Assembly: GCF_000724485.1 (NCBI RefSeq)
Contig: NZ_CP007739.1
Location: 2,760,001 to 2,824,000 of the forward strand
From: Bacillus methanolicus MGA3
GTDB taxonomy: Bacteria; Bacillota; Bacilli; Bacillales; Cytobacillaceae
Reading direction: 5' to 3'
DNA length: 64,000 nt
This document shows, one piece after another, positions 55,254 to 64,000 of this stretch. The position numbers were made by a program, and so were the translations under genes. Below the pieces are notes generated by a model that saw only the letters and a list, made by a program, of their open reading frames with translations, was not told where the DNA came from and searched no databases. The first letter of the stretch is position 1; the number at the start of each line of letters is the position of its first letter.

Positions 55254-55757
55254 ATGAAAGAAGAAAAGAAGGTAGTCAATTTAACAGAGAAAACAGCACG
55301 GCAATGGCTCCGCGACCGGGGAGTCGATGTAAAGGATATTGCCGATCTTGTTTATTTTCTTCAGGAAAAATATCACCCGGATTTAAAAATGGAAGATTGC
55401 ATTGAAAACGTGGAGCGGGTTCTATCAAAGCGGGAAGTTCAAAATGCGATATTAACCGGTATCCAGCTTGACATGATGGCTGAAAAAGGAATGCTGGATG
55501 AACCTTTACAATCGATTATTGCAACAGATGAAGGCTTATACGGTATTGACGAGATATTAGCTTTTTCAATTGTGAACGTATACGGCTCAATTGGCTTTAC
55601 AAACTACGGGTATATTGATAAACAAAAACCGGGAATTTTAAAGGAATTAAATGATAAATCATCAGGGAAGTGCAACACCTTCTTAGATGACATTGTAGGT
55701 GCGATCGCAGCCGCTGCTTCAAGCCGGTTAGCGCATCGCGCAGCGAACGCGGAATAA
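55254..55757 (+). CDS. yutG: Phosphatidylglycerophosphatase A-like protein YutG
   Basis: 167 residues from ATG 55254 (AAAGGTGAAG upstream). The PgpA-family core includes MAEKGMLDEPLQSIIATDEGLYGIDEILAF and NTFLDDIVGAIAAA. Unlike classical membrane PgpA, this Bacillus type appears soluble. It may dephosphorylate a lipid or related phosphate. Confidence 0.88.
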   Translation: MKEEKKVVNLTEKTARQWLRDRGVDVKDIADLVYFLQEKYHPDLKMEDCIENVERVLSKREVQNAILTGIQLDMMAEKGMLDEPLQSIIATDEGLYGIDEILAFSIVNVYGSIGFTNYGYIDKQKPGILKELNDKSSGKCNTFLDDIVGAIAAAASSRLAHRAANAE

Positions 55758-55764
55758 GAAAGAT

Positions 55765-55875
55765 AAGAGGCTGCCCAAAACTAAGTGCCAGGCACCCTTA
55801 GTTACTAAATATTGATGTTTCTACAATATATAGTAACTGCAAATGGGAGCCAAACACTTATGGGTCAGCCTCTTT
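55765..55875. repeat. Dispersed palindromic element, copy 5 (divergent inner arms)
   Basis: Outer arms AAGAGGCTGCCCA and TGGGTCAGCCTCTTTTT are conserved. Inner arms are AAGTGCCAGGCACCC and GGGAGCCAAACACTT, replacing the usual GTCAGACCCC. It ends at the yutF stop codon. Confidence 0.75.
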
Positions 55876-56643
55876 TTATAAAATTTCCCATTGGTCTAGA
55901 GAATCAACGACATATGTTGGTTGTTTTTCATAGCGTTTTAAATGCTCTTTTGTTGTAACACCTGTATGCACAAGCAATGTATCCATCCCAGCATTCATTC
56001 CTGCTAGTATGTCTGTATCATAATTATCCCCGACCATTAAAGTATCCTCTTTATTAATTCCAAGCACTCTTAAAGCCTGTTCCACAATAATCGACTCAGG
56101 CTTTCCGATAAATATCGGTTGTGTTTGCGTCGAAACAGCAATGACCGATGTAATTGCTCCATTCCCAGGCAGCAAGCCTCTTTCAGTCACAAGTGCAATA
56201 TCTCCATTTGTAGAAATGAAGGTTGCTCCATTTCTTACCGCCAAACAAGCCACCGCTAATTTCTCATAACTGATCGAACGATCCAGTCCTACTACGACAA
56301 AATCCGCATGTTCCCCCCCAAATTGCAGTCCTTTTTCCTCAATCGCCGTTCGGATCCCTTCTTCACCGATCACGTACACGGAAGCATCTTTTTTCAATTC
56401 ATAAATATAATTTGCTGTTGCTTGGCTTGTTGTAAAAACAAGATTTTCTTCAGCCGGTATACCAAAATCGCGCAGTTTTTTTGCCACTTGCGCAGGTGTT
56501 CTTGTTGAATTATTTGTAACAAATAAATAGGGAATCTTTTTATCGCGCAATTTTTTCACAAAATCGGCTGCTTCCTTAATGAGTTCTGTGCCGCGGTACA
56601 TTGTTCCGTCAAGATCAATTAAATATCCTTTATAAGACTTCAA
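55876..56643 (-). CDS. yutF: HAD-IIA family sugar-phosphate phosphatase YutF
   Basis: 255 residues from TTG 56643 (AGGAGTG upstream), NagD-like. HAD motif I DLDGTMYRG, motif II FVTNNSTRTP, motif III KPES with GVTT, and motif IV VGDNYDTDILAGMNAGMDT. It dephosphorylates phosphorylated metabolites such as nucleotides or sugar phosphates. The stop codon is adjacent to the palindromic element. Confidence 0.94.
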   Translation of the reverse strand: MKSYKGYLIDLDGTMYRGTELIKEAADFVKKLRDKKIPYLFVTNNSTRTPAQVAKKLRDFGIPAEENLVFTTSQATANYIYELKKDASVYVIGEEGIRTAIEEKGLQFGGEHADFVVVGLDRSISYEKLAVACLAVRNGATFISTNGDIALVTERGLLPGNGAITSVIAVSTQTQPIFIGKPESIIVEQALRVLGINKEDTLMVGDNYDTDILAGMNAGMDTLLVHTGVTTKEHLKRYEKQPTYVVDSLDQWEIL

Positions 56644-56735
56644 AGTTATCACTCCTATAAATTTTTTTGATAAATATTTTCAATAAGTAAAGCCACTTCT
56701 AAACAAAGAGACTAATGCTCGTTCTCAATTAGCTG

Positions 56736-57173
56736 CTAATTTTTAAACGCTGATACCGGTCCAAGTTCATTTTCCAAATATTCTCTTACCATTGGAGCAA
56801 AAAGCTTCAATTCTGGCAATTGCGCTGTAAACTCTTTTTGAAGCTCTTCATGATGTATATCGGTATATTGCTGAACAAGCTTTTTACGGAACATAATAAT
56901 CTTTTTAAGACTATCATTCATTTTTTCCGTAATGACTTTTTCATCAGTTAAAATGTCGACTATATCTTCATAACTTCCCGGATCGCGCATGATAAAACCG
57001 TCAATCATAGCATTTCCCACATCTAAAATCGCTTCGATAATGAGATGTGCGATCCGTTCCAAGGCGGCTTTTTCATAATCATTCGCCCATTCTTTTTTGT
57101 CTGCCAATAAAGAGAGCTGCCGTTCTAGAAAAAGCAGAGTCTCGCCAATTTTTTCCCTGTCCACAAAATACAT
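56736..57173 (-). CDS. yutE: DUF86/HepT-like HEPN protein YutE
   Basis: 145 residues, all-helical HEPN-type fold. The position of the RNase motif Rx4HxY reads RKKLVQQY here, with Gln replacing His, so HEPN nuclease activity is not expected. No MntA-type antitoxin nucleotidyltransferase is next to it. It is the conserved YutE of Bacillus rather than a toxin-antitoxin member. Confidence 0.85.
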   Translation of the reverse strand: MYFVDREKIGETLLFLERQLSLLADKKEWANDYEKAALERIAHLIIEAILDVGNAMIDGFIMRDPGSYEDIVDILTDEKVITEKMNDSLKKIIMFRKKLVQQYTDIHHEELQKEFTAQLPELKLFAPMVREYLENELGPVSAFKN

Positions 57174-57199
57174 TTCTATGCCACCCCTTCAGACGTATT

Positions 57200-58507
57200 C
57201 TATAATGAAAAAAGGACTTCTTTTTTTAATAGTTTTGGCCGGGCGTAATAAAATCCTTGCGCCAGATTGACATTGTTCCGGGAGAGAACTGTAGCTTCTT
57301 CTTCTCTTTCAATACCTTCTGCCACAACGAGTGATCCGGCTTCCTTAGCAATAAGCAGCAATCCTTTAAGCATAGATTCTTTTACAGAATTTTTGTCGAT
57401 ATTTTGGATTACAGACTTGTCAATTTTAATGATGTCCGGCATTATTTCGCTGATTGAATTCAAACTGGCATATCCGGCCCCTGTATCATCAATGGCAATT
57501 CGAAAACCTATAGCCCGAAGAATCTTAATGTTATGTAGGAAATCTTTTATTCCTTCGATTGAATCGCGTTCGGTAATCTCAAAGACAATCTGCTGCGGCG
57601 AAATATTTTTATGCTTTGCCATAATATTTTTTAAATCACGTACAAAACGTTCATTGCCAAGTGTAATCGGGGTAAAGTTAATAAAAATATCTTGCTTGCA
57701 TTCAACTGTTTTTATCAGTTCGAACGTTTTTTCTAAAACAACCATTTCGAGATCATAAAGCAAGCTTGTCTGCCTTGCAACAGAAAAAAGCTGAAGCGGG
57801 CTTTCGAGTGCTGTACCTTGCGGGCCCCTTGTAAGCATTTCCCATGCGCGTATTTCCTTAGTTTGAACATCGATAATCGGCTGCGCCAACAAGTATATAT
57901 CCTTTTTTGAAATAACTTTGCTTATCGTATACAGCATTTCATTAAAATCAGACTGAACCCTTTTTTCAGCCATCGCAAGTGCTTGCTGCTGGGCCTTATA
58001 AACCGCTTCCCGGATTGAATAATTCTTTTTTTCCACAAACATATATCCCATGTCAAATACCGGCTGAAGCATCGGAAAAGAAGTATGAAGGCAGCGCTCC
58101 GCCTCACGCAATATTTTTTTCATTAATCCGTCAATTTCCGAGATGCAGTGACGGTCATGATTCACTCGGATATAAAATGAAAGACCGTCACTGTAATAAT
58201 CGTGGAGGGCAATAATATCCTCTTCACTCATTTCTTGACGAATAACATCGCGAAAATATATTTTTAATTTTTTTATAAATTCCCGATAAAGAAATTGTGG
58301 AATTTGTTCTGATAAATCTTTGAGGTTTTTAATATTATAAACAATAACAGCTGCCTCATTTCCTTCTTTGAAAGCTTTTCTAACACCTTGAACAATCGGG
58401 TCGCGAACAACAAATTGAGGCGGATAAAAGCGGAGTTTGGACAATGGAAAAATGATTTTCCCCCACATCAGAGCCTTTGTACAAACTTCAATGAATTGAC
58501 GGACCAT
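57200..58507 (-). CDS. Cyclic-di-GMP phosphodiesterase (degenerate GGDEF plus EAL)
   Basis: About 435 residues. The N-terminal region (1-190) is GGDEF-like but has SDGLS in place of GGDEF, so no cyclase activity is expected. The C-terminal EAL domain carries WEML for EAL, FINFTP, FEITE, IDDTGAGYASL, IIKIDKS, VAEGIE and AQGFYYARP. The metal-binding and catalytic acidic residues therefore look complete and it should hydrolyse c-di-GMP. ATG 58507 fits GAGAGG better than 58531. No yutE operon link is clear (27 bases apart, possible). Confidence 0.87.
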   Translation of the reverse strand: MVRQFIEVCTKALMWGKIIFPLSKLRFYPPQFVVRDPIVQGVRKAFKEGNEAAVIVYNIKNLKDLSEQIPQFLYREFIKKLKIYFRDVIRQEMSEEDIIALHDYYSDGLSFYIRVNHDRHCISEIDGLMKKILREAERCLHTSFPMLQPVFDMGYMFVEKKNYSIREAVYKAQQQALAMAEKRVQSDFNEMLYTISKVISKKDIYLLAQPIIDVQTKEIRAWEMLTRGPQGTALESPLQLFSVARQTSLLYDLEMVVLEKTFELIKTVECKQDIFINFTPITLGNERFVRDLKNIMAKHKNISPQQIVFEITERDSIEGIKDFLHNIKILRAIGFRIAIDDTGAGYASLNSISEIMPDIIKIDKSVIQNIDKNSVKESMLKGLLLIAKEAGSLVVAEGIEREEEATVLSRNNVNLAQGFYYARPKLLKKEVLFSL

Positions 58508-58659
58508 CTGTTTCATTCCTCTCAGAAGCAAGCGTGAAATACTATTCCTATTCTACCATAATAAGCTATTTTTTGGGTACGGAGACTTGCCCTCACTGTG
58601 TTAAAATGGTAAAAGAGGAAAGTGCACTTTATTAGAAACAAAAATCGGAGGAATTAAGA

Positions 58660-58926
58660 GTGACAAATCGTTTTTTCTTATATGATGATACTGAAGATAC
58701 AAAGACGCGTTTTGTAAGTTTTATGGGAGAAAACCAGCGTTTTGATCTGGCGATTGTTCAAACTGGAAGGCATTACGGCAAACACCTTGTACTTGATATG
58801 CAGGGAAACCGGTTTGCCATTATTGGCCCTGATGATCTCGATGAGGAAGGTTACTTAGAATACGCATTTCAACTTTCGAAAAAAGATGCTGAAGAGCTGC
58901 GCTCTTTCCTTTATGAAATTGTCTAA
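58660..58926 (+). CDS. DUF3055 family protein
   Basis: 88 residues from GTG 58660 after GGAGGAATTAAGA. Beta-rich small protein (RFVSFMGENQRFDLAIVQT, GKHLVLDMQGNRFAIIGPDD), matching DUF3055 (SAV0927-like). Function unknown. Confidence 0.82.
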   Translation: MTNRFFLYDDTEDTKTRFVSFMGENQRFDLAIVQTGRHYGKHLVLDMQGNRFAIIGPDDLDEEGYLEYAFQLSKKDAEELRSFLYEIV

Positions 58927-58983
58927 TTTTTTTCTCATCATTATTTTTGCTGAAAGCGAAATAATAATGATGAGGTGATGAAA

Positions 58984-59289
58984 GTGAATGTTAAAGAAAA
59001 GGAAGCATATACCGATTTTTCCAATGTAGAAAATCAAAGAAATTATCTTATACCTGAGTCGCTGCCTGAAGGAGCATACGGTTCACCACGTGGAAAATAT
59101 AAGCCTGTTGAGAATAAAAGCACCCCATGGAAAGAGGGACAGAGATACCATAGTGCCTATAACTATGAATTTAAATCCTTTCACAAGAACTTGCCCAGAC
59201 AAATGTCAGGAGCACACCCACCCCATGACGATCCGGATAAAAACAAAGAACAGCCATACACTTCCAATAACGGCTCACTCGAAAAATAA
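58984..59289 (+). CDS. Hypothetical cytosolic protein
   Basis: 101 residues from GTG 58984 (AGGTGATGAAA upstream). Hydrophilic, Pro/Tyr/Asn-rich with IPESLPEGAYGSPRG, WKEGQRYHSAYNYEF and a tail GAHPPHDDPDKNKEQPY. It looks intrinsically flexible, and no domain is recognised. Conservation cannot be judged here. Confidence 0.65.
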   Translation: MNVKEKEAYTDFSNVENQRNYLIPESLPEGAYGSPRGKYKPVENKSTPWKEGQRYHSAYNYEFKSFHKNLPRQMSGAHPPHDDPDKNKEQPYTSNNGSLEK

Positions 59290-59328
59290 TGCAGCAGCGG
59301 ATGTAAATATGGTTGAGATTTCAAAAAC

Positions 59329-59415
59329 AGGCTGACTCATATATAAAGGGCTTAGACCCCTCCAATCCCCAAAAAACCATTTTAAATATTTTCATTTTCG
59401 GAGGGAGTCAGCCCT
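59329..59415. repeat. Dispersed palindromic element, copy 6
   Basis: AGGCTGACTCATATATAAAGGG, AGACCCCTCCAA and the right side CGGAGGGAGTCAGCCC followed by T5. The right side is shortened (inner and outer arms fused). It lies between convergent genes just before the yutD stop. Confidence 0.8.
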
Positions 59416-59422
59416 TTTTATT

Positions 59423-59698
59423 TTACTTTTTTACCTTTTTTAGCACAAAATAAGCACAGCCAAAGTTGCAAAACTCATATAAATACTCAGTTAATGTACT
59501 GATTTTTGTATCGAAAGTAGCCTTTTGATTTTGATCATCGAAAAACCCTTTTAACCTGAGCTGGCCATAACCCCAGTCCCCTACGATATAATCGTATCTT
59601 GTCAATATATCACTGTATCTTGCACGGAAAGCTTCCTCATTAAAACCATTTCGATTGTCTTCGATTACTTCATAGCAAACATTGTTAATACAAATCAT
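59423..59698 (-). CDS. yutD: DUF1027 family protein YutD
   Basis: 91 residues. The motifs FNEEAFRARYSDILTRYDYIV, GDWGYGQLRLKGFFDDQNQ and CNFGCAYFVLKK are characteristic of YutD, a conserved Firmicutes protein of unknown function. The two Cys may bind metal. AAGAGGTG precedes the ATG. Confidence 0.92.
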   Translation of the reverse strand: MICINNVCYEVIEDNRNGFNEEAFRARYSDILTRYDYIVGDWGYGQLRLKGFFDDQNQKATFDTKISTLTEYLYEFCNFGCAYFVLKKVKK

Positions 59699-59811
59699 TT
59701 TTTCACCTCTTTTGCTGAGTATTCCATATTTAAATTATAACTAATTCACCATCAATTACTAAGAGAAAAAAACATACCTCTGGTCATTATAGTATTGAGG
59801 AGGTGTTTATA

Positions 59812-60489
59812 ATGAGAAGAGCAATGTTGATAGCCGGGATGTGCGGGATTGCCGCTTTAACCGCCTGCAACACGAATAATTCAGCAACGGAAAAAGGACT
59901 ATATAACCGTACAGGTAATACGATAAATGTCAATGATGATCGTTCTGAACTTTACAACCGAGGAGATTATCGCGATTTAAGAAACGTAAGTGCAGACTTT
60001 GGTTATGTTCGCCACCAGCGAAGCGGAATTCTTGGAGATGGCGGTTCAAATAACCATTATGCAGCGATTGACAGAGAGCAGCTTGCAGATATTATTGGCA
60101 AATACTGTACGGATGTTCCGAATGTTGATGATGTATCAACTCTTGTAACCGATGAAGAAGTATTAATTGTATATAAAACTGACTCTAAAAACCGTTATAA
60201 AACTGCTGATCAGGTTAAAAAAATGGCTATGTCAGTTGTCCCGCGATGGTACCATGTTTATGTTACCGATAATGAAAGATTAAGAAAAAATGTTGAAAAC
60301 TTTGCCACTCTTGATTCTAACAGCAGGAATATAGATTCAATGATAAATGGACTTGTGAAACAGATGTTAAAATCCCCTCAAGGGAGGGAAATGAACAATG
60401 GTGAAAATGCCAACGGAGAAACACGGGGCGGAATAAACGACAATTTTGATCGGGACAACATAAGAGAAAACACAAAGACTGGAAAGTAA
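59812..60489 (+). CDS. yutC: YhcN/YlaJ-family sporulation lipoprotein (YutC)
   Basis: 225 residues from ATG 59812 (GAGGAGG upstream). Lipoprotein signal ending LTAC, an Asn-rich linker, then the YhcN/YlaJ domain (DREQLADIIGKYCTDVPNVDDVSTLVTDEEVLIVYKT and a second half with VVPRWYHVYVTDN). Family members are in forespore membranes and influence germination. Asn/Asp-rich tail. Confidence 0.92.
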   Translation: MRRAMLIAGMCGIAALTACNTNNSATEKGLYNRTGNTINVNDDRSELYNRGDYRDLRNVSADFGYVRHQRSGILGDGGSNNHYAAIDREQLADIIGKYCTDVPNVDDVSTLVTDEEVLIVYKTDSKNRYKTADQVKKMAMSVVPRWYHVYVTDNERLRKNVENFATLDSNSRNIDSMINGLVKQMLKSPQGREMNNGENANGETRGGINDNFDRDNIRENTKTGK

Positions 60490-60550
60490 ATTTATAAGCC
60501 TATAAATGGCAAGGCAGCCAAAAAAACTTTTAAACTTCCATTAATCAAAG

Positions 60551-60579
60551 AAGAGTTCAGCCAAATCAGCTGAACTCTT
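60551..60579. terminator. Terminator between yutC and lipA
   Basis: AAGAGTTCAGC/GCTGAACTCTT 11-bp stem with a 7-base loop. It is probably the end of yutC and perhaps of lipA. Confidence 0.8.
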
Positions 60580-60650
60580 TACTTATCTTGATTTTCAAGG
60601 TCCCCGAGGTCGCTTCGGTCCTGATTATCAAGTTGCTTGCGCTTTTTTGA

Positions 60651-61571
60651 TTACTGCGCTTTTTTGGCTTCTTGCTCACCAAGAAGTTGTTTCTTCTTTG
60701 CCGCTGCGTTTACTTGCTCATCAGCATGGTAAGAAGATCGTACAAGCGGGCCTGCCTCACAATGGCTGAATCCTTTTGAAAGGGCAATTTCTCTTAATTC
60801 CCGGAATTCATCAGGATGATAATATTTTACAACCCGTAGATGATTTCGGGTCGGCTGCAAATATTGTCCGATGGTCATAATGTCAACACCGTTCGCCCTT
60901 AAATCATCCATCGTTTGCAAAATTTCTTCGCGAGTTTCGCCTAATCCAATCATCAGGCTTGATTTTGTCGGAATATCAGGCTGCAATTCTTTAGCTCTTC
61001 GCAAAAATTCAAGAGAGCGTTCATAAGTAGCTCTTGCACGAACCCTTGGTGTAAGCCTGCGAACCGTTTCAATGTTATGGTTTAAAATATCTGGGCGAGC
61101 ATCCATGAGCGTTTTTAAATTTTCATAAACTCCTCCCATATCAGAAGGAAGAACTTCAATCGTTGTAAATGGGTTTTTTCTGCGAATCGCCCTGACCGTT
61201 TCAGCAAAAACAGCTGCGCCTCCATCTTTGAGGTCATCACGGGCCACCGCTGTTACAACAACGTGCTTCAAATTCATTAAGCTTACAGAATCCGCTACCC
61301 TTTCTGGCTCTTTCCAATCAAGCTCTGTCGGGAGCCCAGTTTTAACAGCACAAAATCGGCATGCGCGAGTACAAACATCGCCTAAAATCATAAACGTAGC
61401 TGTTCTTCTTACTGCCCAGCATTCATGAATGTTAGGGCATTTCGCTTCTTCACAAACTGTGTGAAGATTATTTTCACGCATCATCTTTTTTAAGCCAGTA
61501 TAATTTTCATTTGTATTTAATTTTATTTTTAACCAATCCGGTTTGCGTAATAAATCTTCTTTCTTTCTCAT
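60651..61571 (-). CDS. lipA: Lipoyl synthase
   Basis: 306 residues from the ATG at 61571 (GGAGTGG upstream). Radical SAM enzyme with the SAM-cluster motif CTRACRFC and the auxiliary-cluster cysteines [12 protein letters not shown]. The C-terminal RSSYHADEQ serine ligand region is present. It inserts two sulphurs into octanoyl domains. Terminal Lys/Ala-rich tail. Confidence 0.97.
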   Translation of the reverse strand: MRKKEDLLRKPDWLKIKLNTNENYTGLKKMMRENNLHTVCEEAKCPNIHECWAVRRTATFMILGDVCTRACRFCAVKTGLPTELDWKEPERVADSVSLMNLKHVVVTAVARDDLKDGGAAVFAETVRAIRRKNPFTTIEVLPSDMGGVYENLKTLMDARPDILNHNIETVRRLTPRVRARATYERSLEFLRRAKELQPDIPTKSSLMIGLGETREEILQTMDDLRANGVDIMTIGQYLQPTRNHLRVVKYYHPDEFRELREIALSKGFSHCEAGPLVRSSYHADEQVNAAAKKKQLLGEQEAKKAQ

Positions 61572-61765
61572 ACTCTTCCACTCCAATTCATCTGTAAAAG
61601 CCCAAGACTATATGTATTCATAATCAAGAGCTTCTAAAGCCACATTATCATAATAAAATTAACAGGACAAGCGTAACCCTTTGTGATTACCAGTAATTAA
61701 TATTTATTAATTTGCCATTGTTTCACAAACTATTCGTGGAGACTAATTATGAAGGGAGGATTCTT

Positions 61766-62755
61766 GTGAAATTTCTTCTTTTTTTACCTTTATTGCTTTT
61801 AGTCATCTTTCCCTCATCGAGCGTAAGGGCGGCTAATGTACATGATTTTTATGCAAAAAGAATGGAATTATATAAGAAGGTTGAAGCGACGACTAATATT
61901 CCGTGGTATTATCTGGCGGCGATTGATCAATATGAAAGAAATTTACGCCAAGTGCGGAGGGATCTTCCAAAAGCTGAGAGTGCGATCGGAATTTATTTTA
62001 GGCCTGAAGAATGGGTTGGAATAGGAAATCCGGATCCAGCTGATGAAAATCCAGTTTCGATTCAATTTTTTGAAGGAATCGGAGTTGATGGAAATGGGGA
62101 CGGAAAGGCAAGAATCTCAGATGATGAAGATGTTTTGTATGCATTCGCCAATTTCCTCCTCTCATACGGAACAGATCATGACAATATAAAAATCGGGCTA
62201 TGGGATTATTATAAAAGAGATAAAGCAGTCGGGATCATAATTGGAAAGGCAAGAATCTATCATCATTTTGGCCGCATTGATCTTGACGCACATTTATTTC
62301 CCGTCCCTTTACGCAGCAACTACAGCTATAAAAACACTTGGGGAAGTGCCCGGGGCTGGGGCGGCCGGCGCATCCATGAAGGAACAGATATTTTTGCAGA
62401 CTATGGTGTTCCTGTTCGGGCAACCTCCTATGGCATTGTTGAAATGAAAGGTTGGAATCGGTATGGCGGCTGGCGCATCGGAATTCGTGACATAAACAAT
62501 ACGTATCATTACTATGCGCATTTAAGCGGATTTGCAAAGAATTTAAAAGTTGGACAAATTGTACAACCCGGAACGCTTATTGGCGGCGTTGGGAGCTCTG
62601 GTTATGGCCCTCCGGGGACATCCGGTAAATTTCCGCCTCATTTGCACTATGGGATGTATAAAGACAACGGTTATACCGAATGGTCATTTGATCCTTACCC
62701 GCATTTAAGAATGTGGGAAAGGCTGGAACGGCAAAAATCCCGGCATAAAAAGTAA
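61766..62755 (+). CDS. lytH: M23 endopeptidase LytH (sporulation)
   Basis: 329 residues from GTG 61766 (GGGAGGATTCTT upstream). Signal peptide or anchor (FLLFLPLLLLVIFPSSSVRA), an N-terminal domain, then M23 peptidase with HEGTDIFADYGVPVRAT, YYAHLSG and PPHLHYGMY Zn ligands. LytH cleaves L-Ala-D-Glu in spore cortex maturation. Corresponds to YunA, next to lipA as in B. subtilis. Confidence 0.94.
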   Translation: MKFLLFLPLLLLVIFPSSSVRAANVHDFYAKRMELYKKVEATTNIPWYYLAAIDQYERNLRQVRRDLPKAESAIGIYFRPEEWVGIGNPDPADENPVSIQFFEGIGVDGNGDGKARISDDEDVLYAFANFLLSYGTDHDNIKIGLWDYYKRDKAVGIIIGKARIYHHFGRIDLDAHLFPVPLRSNYSYKNTWGSARGWGGRRIHEGTDIFADYGVPVRATSYGIVEMKGWNRYGGWRIGIRDINNTYHYYAHLSGFAKNLKVGQIVQPGTLIGGVGSSGYGPPGTSGKFPPHLHYGMYKDNGYTEWSFDPYPHLRMWERLERQKSRHKK

Positions 62756-62779
62756 AAAGAATTTCATACCTAATAAAGG

Positions 62780-62801
62780 GACTGTTCGAATTTGGACAGT
62801 C
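62780..62801 (+). terminator. Terminator of lytH
   Basis: GACTGT/ACAGTC stem with a 10-base loop followed by T6. Confidence 0.75.
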
Positions 62802-62938
62802 TTTTTTCTATCGGAAGATAATTTTTTAATATTCTGCAATATTAATTTAGTCATTTCACAACGCTTACATTGTTATTTTCTCATTTCAAAAAATTTTCAT
62901 CTTTTTATCGTAGACGAAAAGGGAAAAATAATGTACAA

Positions 62939-62953
62939 TGTTGTCAGAAAATT
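62939..62953 (+). promoter_or_regulatory. Candidate CodY box upstream of the amino-acid binding protein gene
   Basis: TGTTGTCAGAAAATT matches 12 of 15 positions of the CodY consensus AATTTTCWGAAAATT and lies about 80 bases before the start codon. Confidence 0.5.
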
Positions 62954-63034
62954 GATTCTTTTCCTAAGAATCAGCTTCTTCTGCCTTTTCAGTACTTAAG
63001 GAGCTACATAAAAAAATTTTTTAGGGGGGTTATT

Positions 63035-64000
63035 ATGAGAAAAAGAAAAGTAGCAGGAATTTTTATGTCGCTTATGTTAGCTGCAGGCGTCATGGCTGGA
63101 TGTAAAGGAAAAAGCGAGAATGCATCAGGAAGCCAAGAAGGCAATACAATTAAAATTGGTGCCAATCTAGAATTATCAGGAGGCGTGGCCTCTTACGGAC
63201 AATCAATTTCAGAAGGTCTGGATCTCGCTCTTGATGAAATTAATAAAAAGGGTATTAACGGCAAAAAACTTGAAATTGTCAAAATTGATAACAAGTCAGA
63301 TGCATCTGAAGCAACAAGCGCCGCAATTAAGCTTGTAAGCCAGGAAAAAGTAGCGGCAATTGTCGGAGCTGCTACAAGTACAAACACGCTTGCGCAGGTA
63401 CAAGTTGCCCAAGATAACAAAGTACCGCTAATTACTCCGACTGGCACGAATCCGACTATTACGACAAAAAACGGTAAAGTAAACGAGTATGTCTTCAGAA
63501 CATGCTTTATCGACCCATTCCAAGGAACAGTGGCAGCAAACTTTGCTACTAAAAAACTGGGTGTTAAAAATGCAGCAGTTCTAATCGACAGTTCAAGCGA
63601 TTATTCAAAAGGGCTCGCTGCCTCATTTAAAGAATCATTTAAGAAAAACGGCGGAAAAATCATTGCAGAAGAAGCATATGTAGCGAAAGATACTGACTTC
63701 CGTGCAACATTAACAAGAATCAAATCAGAAAATCCACAATTTGTTTATTTACCAGGTTATTATGAAGAAGTTGGTCTTATTTTGAAACAGGCTCGGGAAA
63801 TTGGCCTTAATGTTCCATTTATGGGCGGTGACGGCTGGGATTCACCTAAGCTTGTACAAATTGCAGGTGCGGATGCACTCAAGAATACTTATATTACAAA
63901 CCACTATTCTTCCAGTGACCCTGACAAAAAGATTCAGGATTTTGTAAAAGCGTTTAAAGCTAAATATAATGGCAAATCACCAGATGGATTTGCTGCTCTG
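63035..64000 (+). CDS. Branched-chain amino-acid type ABC substrate-binding lipoprotein (partial)
   Basis: The first 322 codons of a LivK-like binding protein; the gene runs off the window. Lipoprotein signal ending VMAGC, then IKIGANLELSGGVASYGQ, the GAATSTNTLAQ hinge and MGGDGWDSPKL. ATG 63035 has GGGGGG upstream. It captures branched-chain or other amino acids for an ABC importer expected downstream. The CodY-like box fits nutrient control. Confidence 0.92.
   Translation, partial: MRKRKVAGIFMSLMLAAGVMAGCKGKSENASGSQEGNTIKIGANLELSGGVASYGQSISEGLDLALDEINKKGINGKKLEIVKIDNKSDASEATSAAIKLVSQEKVAAIVGAATSTNTLAQVQVAQDNKVPLITPTGTNPTITTKNGKVNEYVFRTCFIDPFQGTVAANFATKKLGVKNAAVLIDSSSDYSKGLAASFKESFKKNGGKIIAEEAYVAKDTDFRATLTRIKSENPQFVYLPGYYEEVGLILKQAREIGLNVPFMGGDGWDSPKLVQIAGADALKNTYITNHYSSSDPDKKIQDFVKAFKAKYNGKSPDGFAAL

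Noticed and set aside
56736..57173. HepT-MntA toxin-antitoxin system
   Set aside because: No nucleotidyltransferase partner and the catalytic His is replaced.

Overview
The window is a 64 kb chromosomal segment of a low-GC Gram-positive endospore former of the family Bacillaceae. Three things point there. Gene order from about 20 kb onward closely follows the Bacillus subtilis yug-yui-yum-yut region: yugO, yugN, pgi, a yugJ-type alcohol dehydrogenase, yuzA, yugI, alaT, alaR, yugF, then kapB, yuxO, yuiE, yuiD, yuiC, yuiB, yumB, yumC, yutM, yuzB, yutJ, yuzD, yutI, thrB-thrC-hom, yutH, yutG, yutF, yutE, yutD, yutC, lipA and lytH. Many start sites have strong GGAGG-type ribosome binding sites, with frequent TTG and GTG starts. 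There are also numerous spore-coat-like and YjcZ-type small proteins. Species cannot be fixed from the sequence alone.

Layout. 0-4 kb: an autoregulated SRPBCC/ArsR pair, an azoreductase with a MarR-type palindrome upstream, a small TTG-start gene, tRNA-Arg(CCT), a DUF2187 gene, and an lgt copy interrupted by one in-frame TAG codon. 4-12.2 kb: a lipid- and carbohydrate-flavoured accessory block with a class II aldolase, a zinc alcohol dehydrogenase, two diacylglycerol-kinase-family proteins, an anchored phosphodiesterase, a Tn3 transposase relic and an MGDG-synthase-like glycosyltransferase. 12.3-18.9 kb: a patchwork of very small, low-complexity spore-type genes mixed with a full group IIC intron and decayed IS231-type and IS605/TnpB-type elements.

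18.9-64 kb: mostly conserved core. It holds a GNAT/nitrilase operon, a K+ channel, glycolysis (pgi), ornithine aminotransferase, alanine aminotransferase with its Lrp-type regulator, and a TerC-family metal exporter behind a yybP-ykoY manganese riboswitch. It continues with SodC, a cyclophilin split from its lipoprotein leader, PepA, three flavoprotein oxidoreductases (YumB, YumC, YutJ), Fe-S carriers (YutM, YutI), threonine biosynthesis (hom-thrC-thrB), lipoate synthase, sporulation endopeptidase LytH, and the start of a branched-chain amino-acid ABC binding protein.

Two families of dispersed non-coding repeats recur. One is a palindromic element of about 70-160 bp with GGCTGACTCA-like ends and GGGTCAGACCCC-like inner arms, seen at seven places, one of them a single arm. 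The other is a repeat of about 190 bp present twice, 4.3 kb apart. Candidate regulatory sites include ArsR, MhqR-like, Rex-like, CcpA (cre) and CodY motifs. The least explained observations are the 190-bp repeat, the interrupted lgt, the split cyclophilin, and the possible lipid pathway at 4-12 kb.
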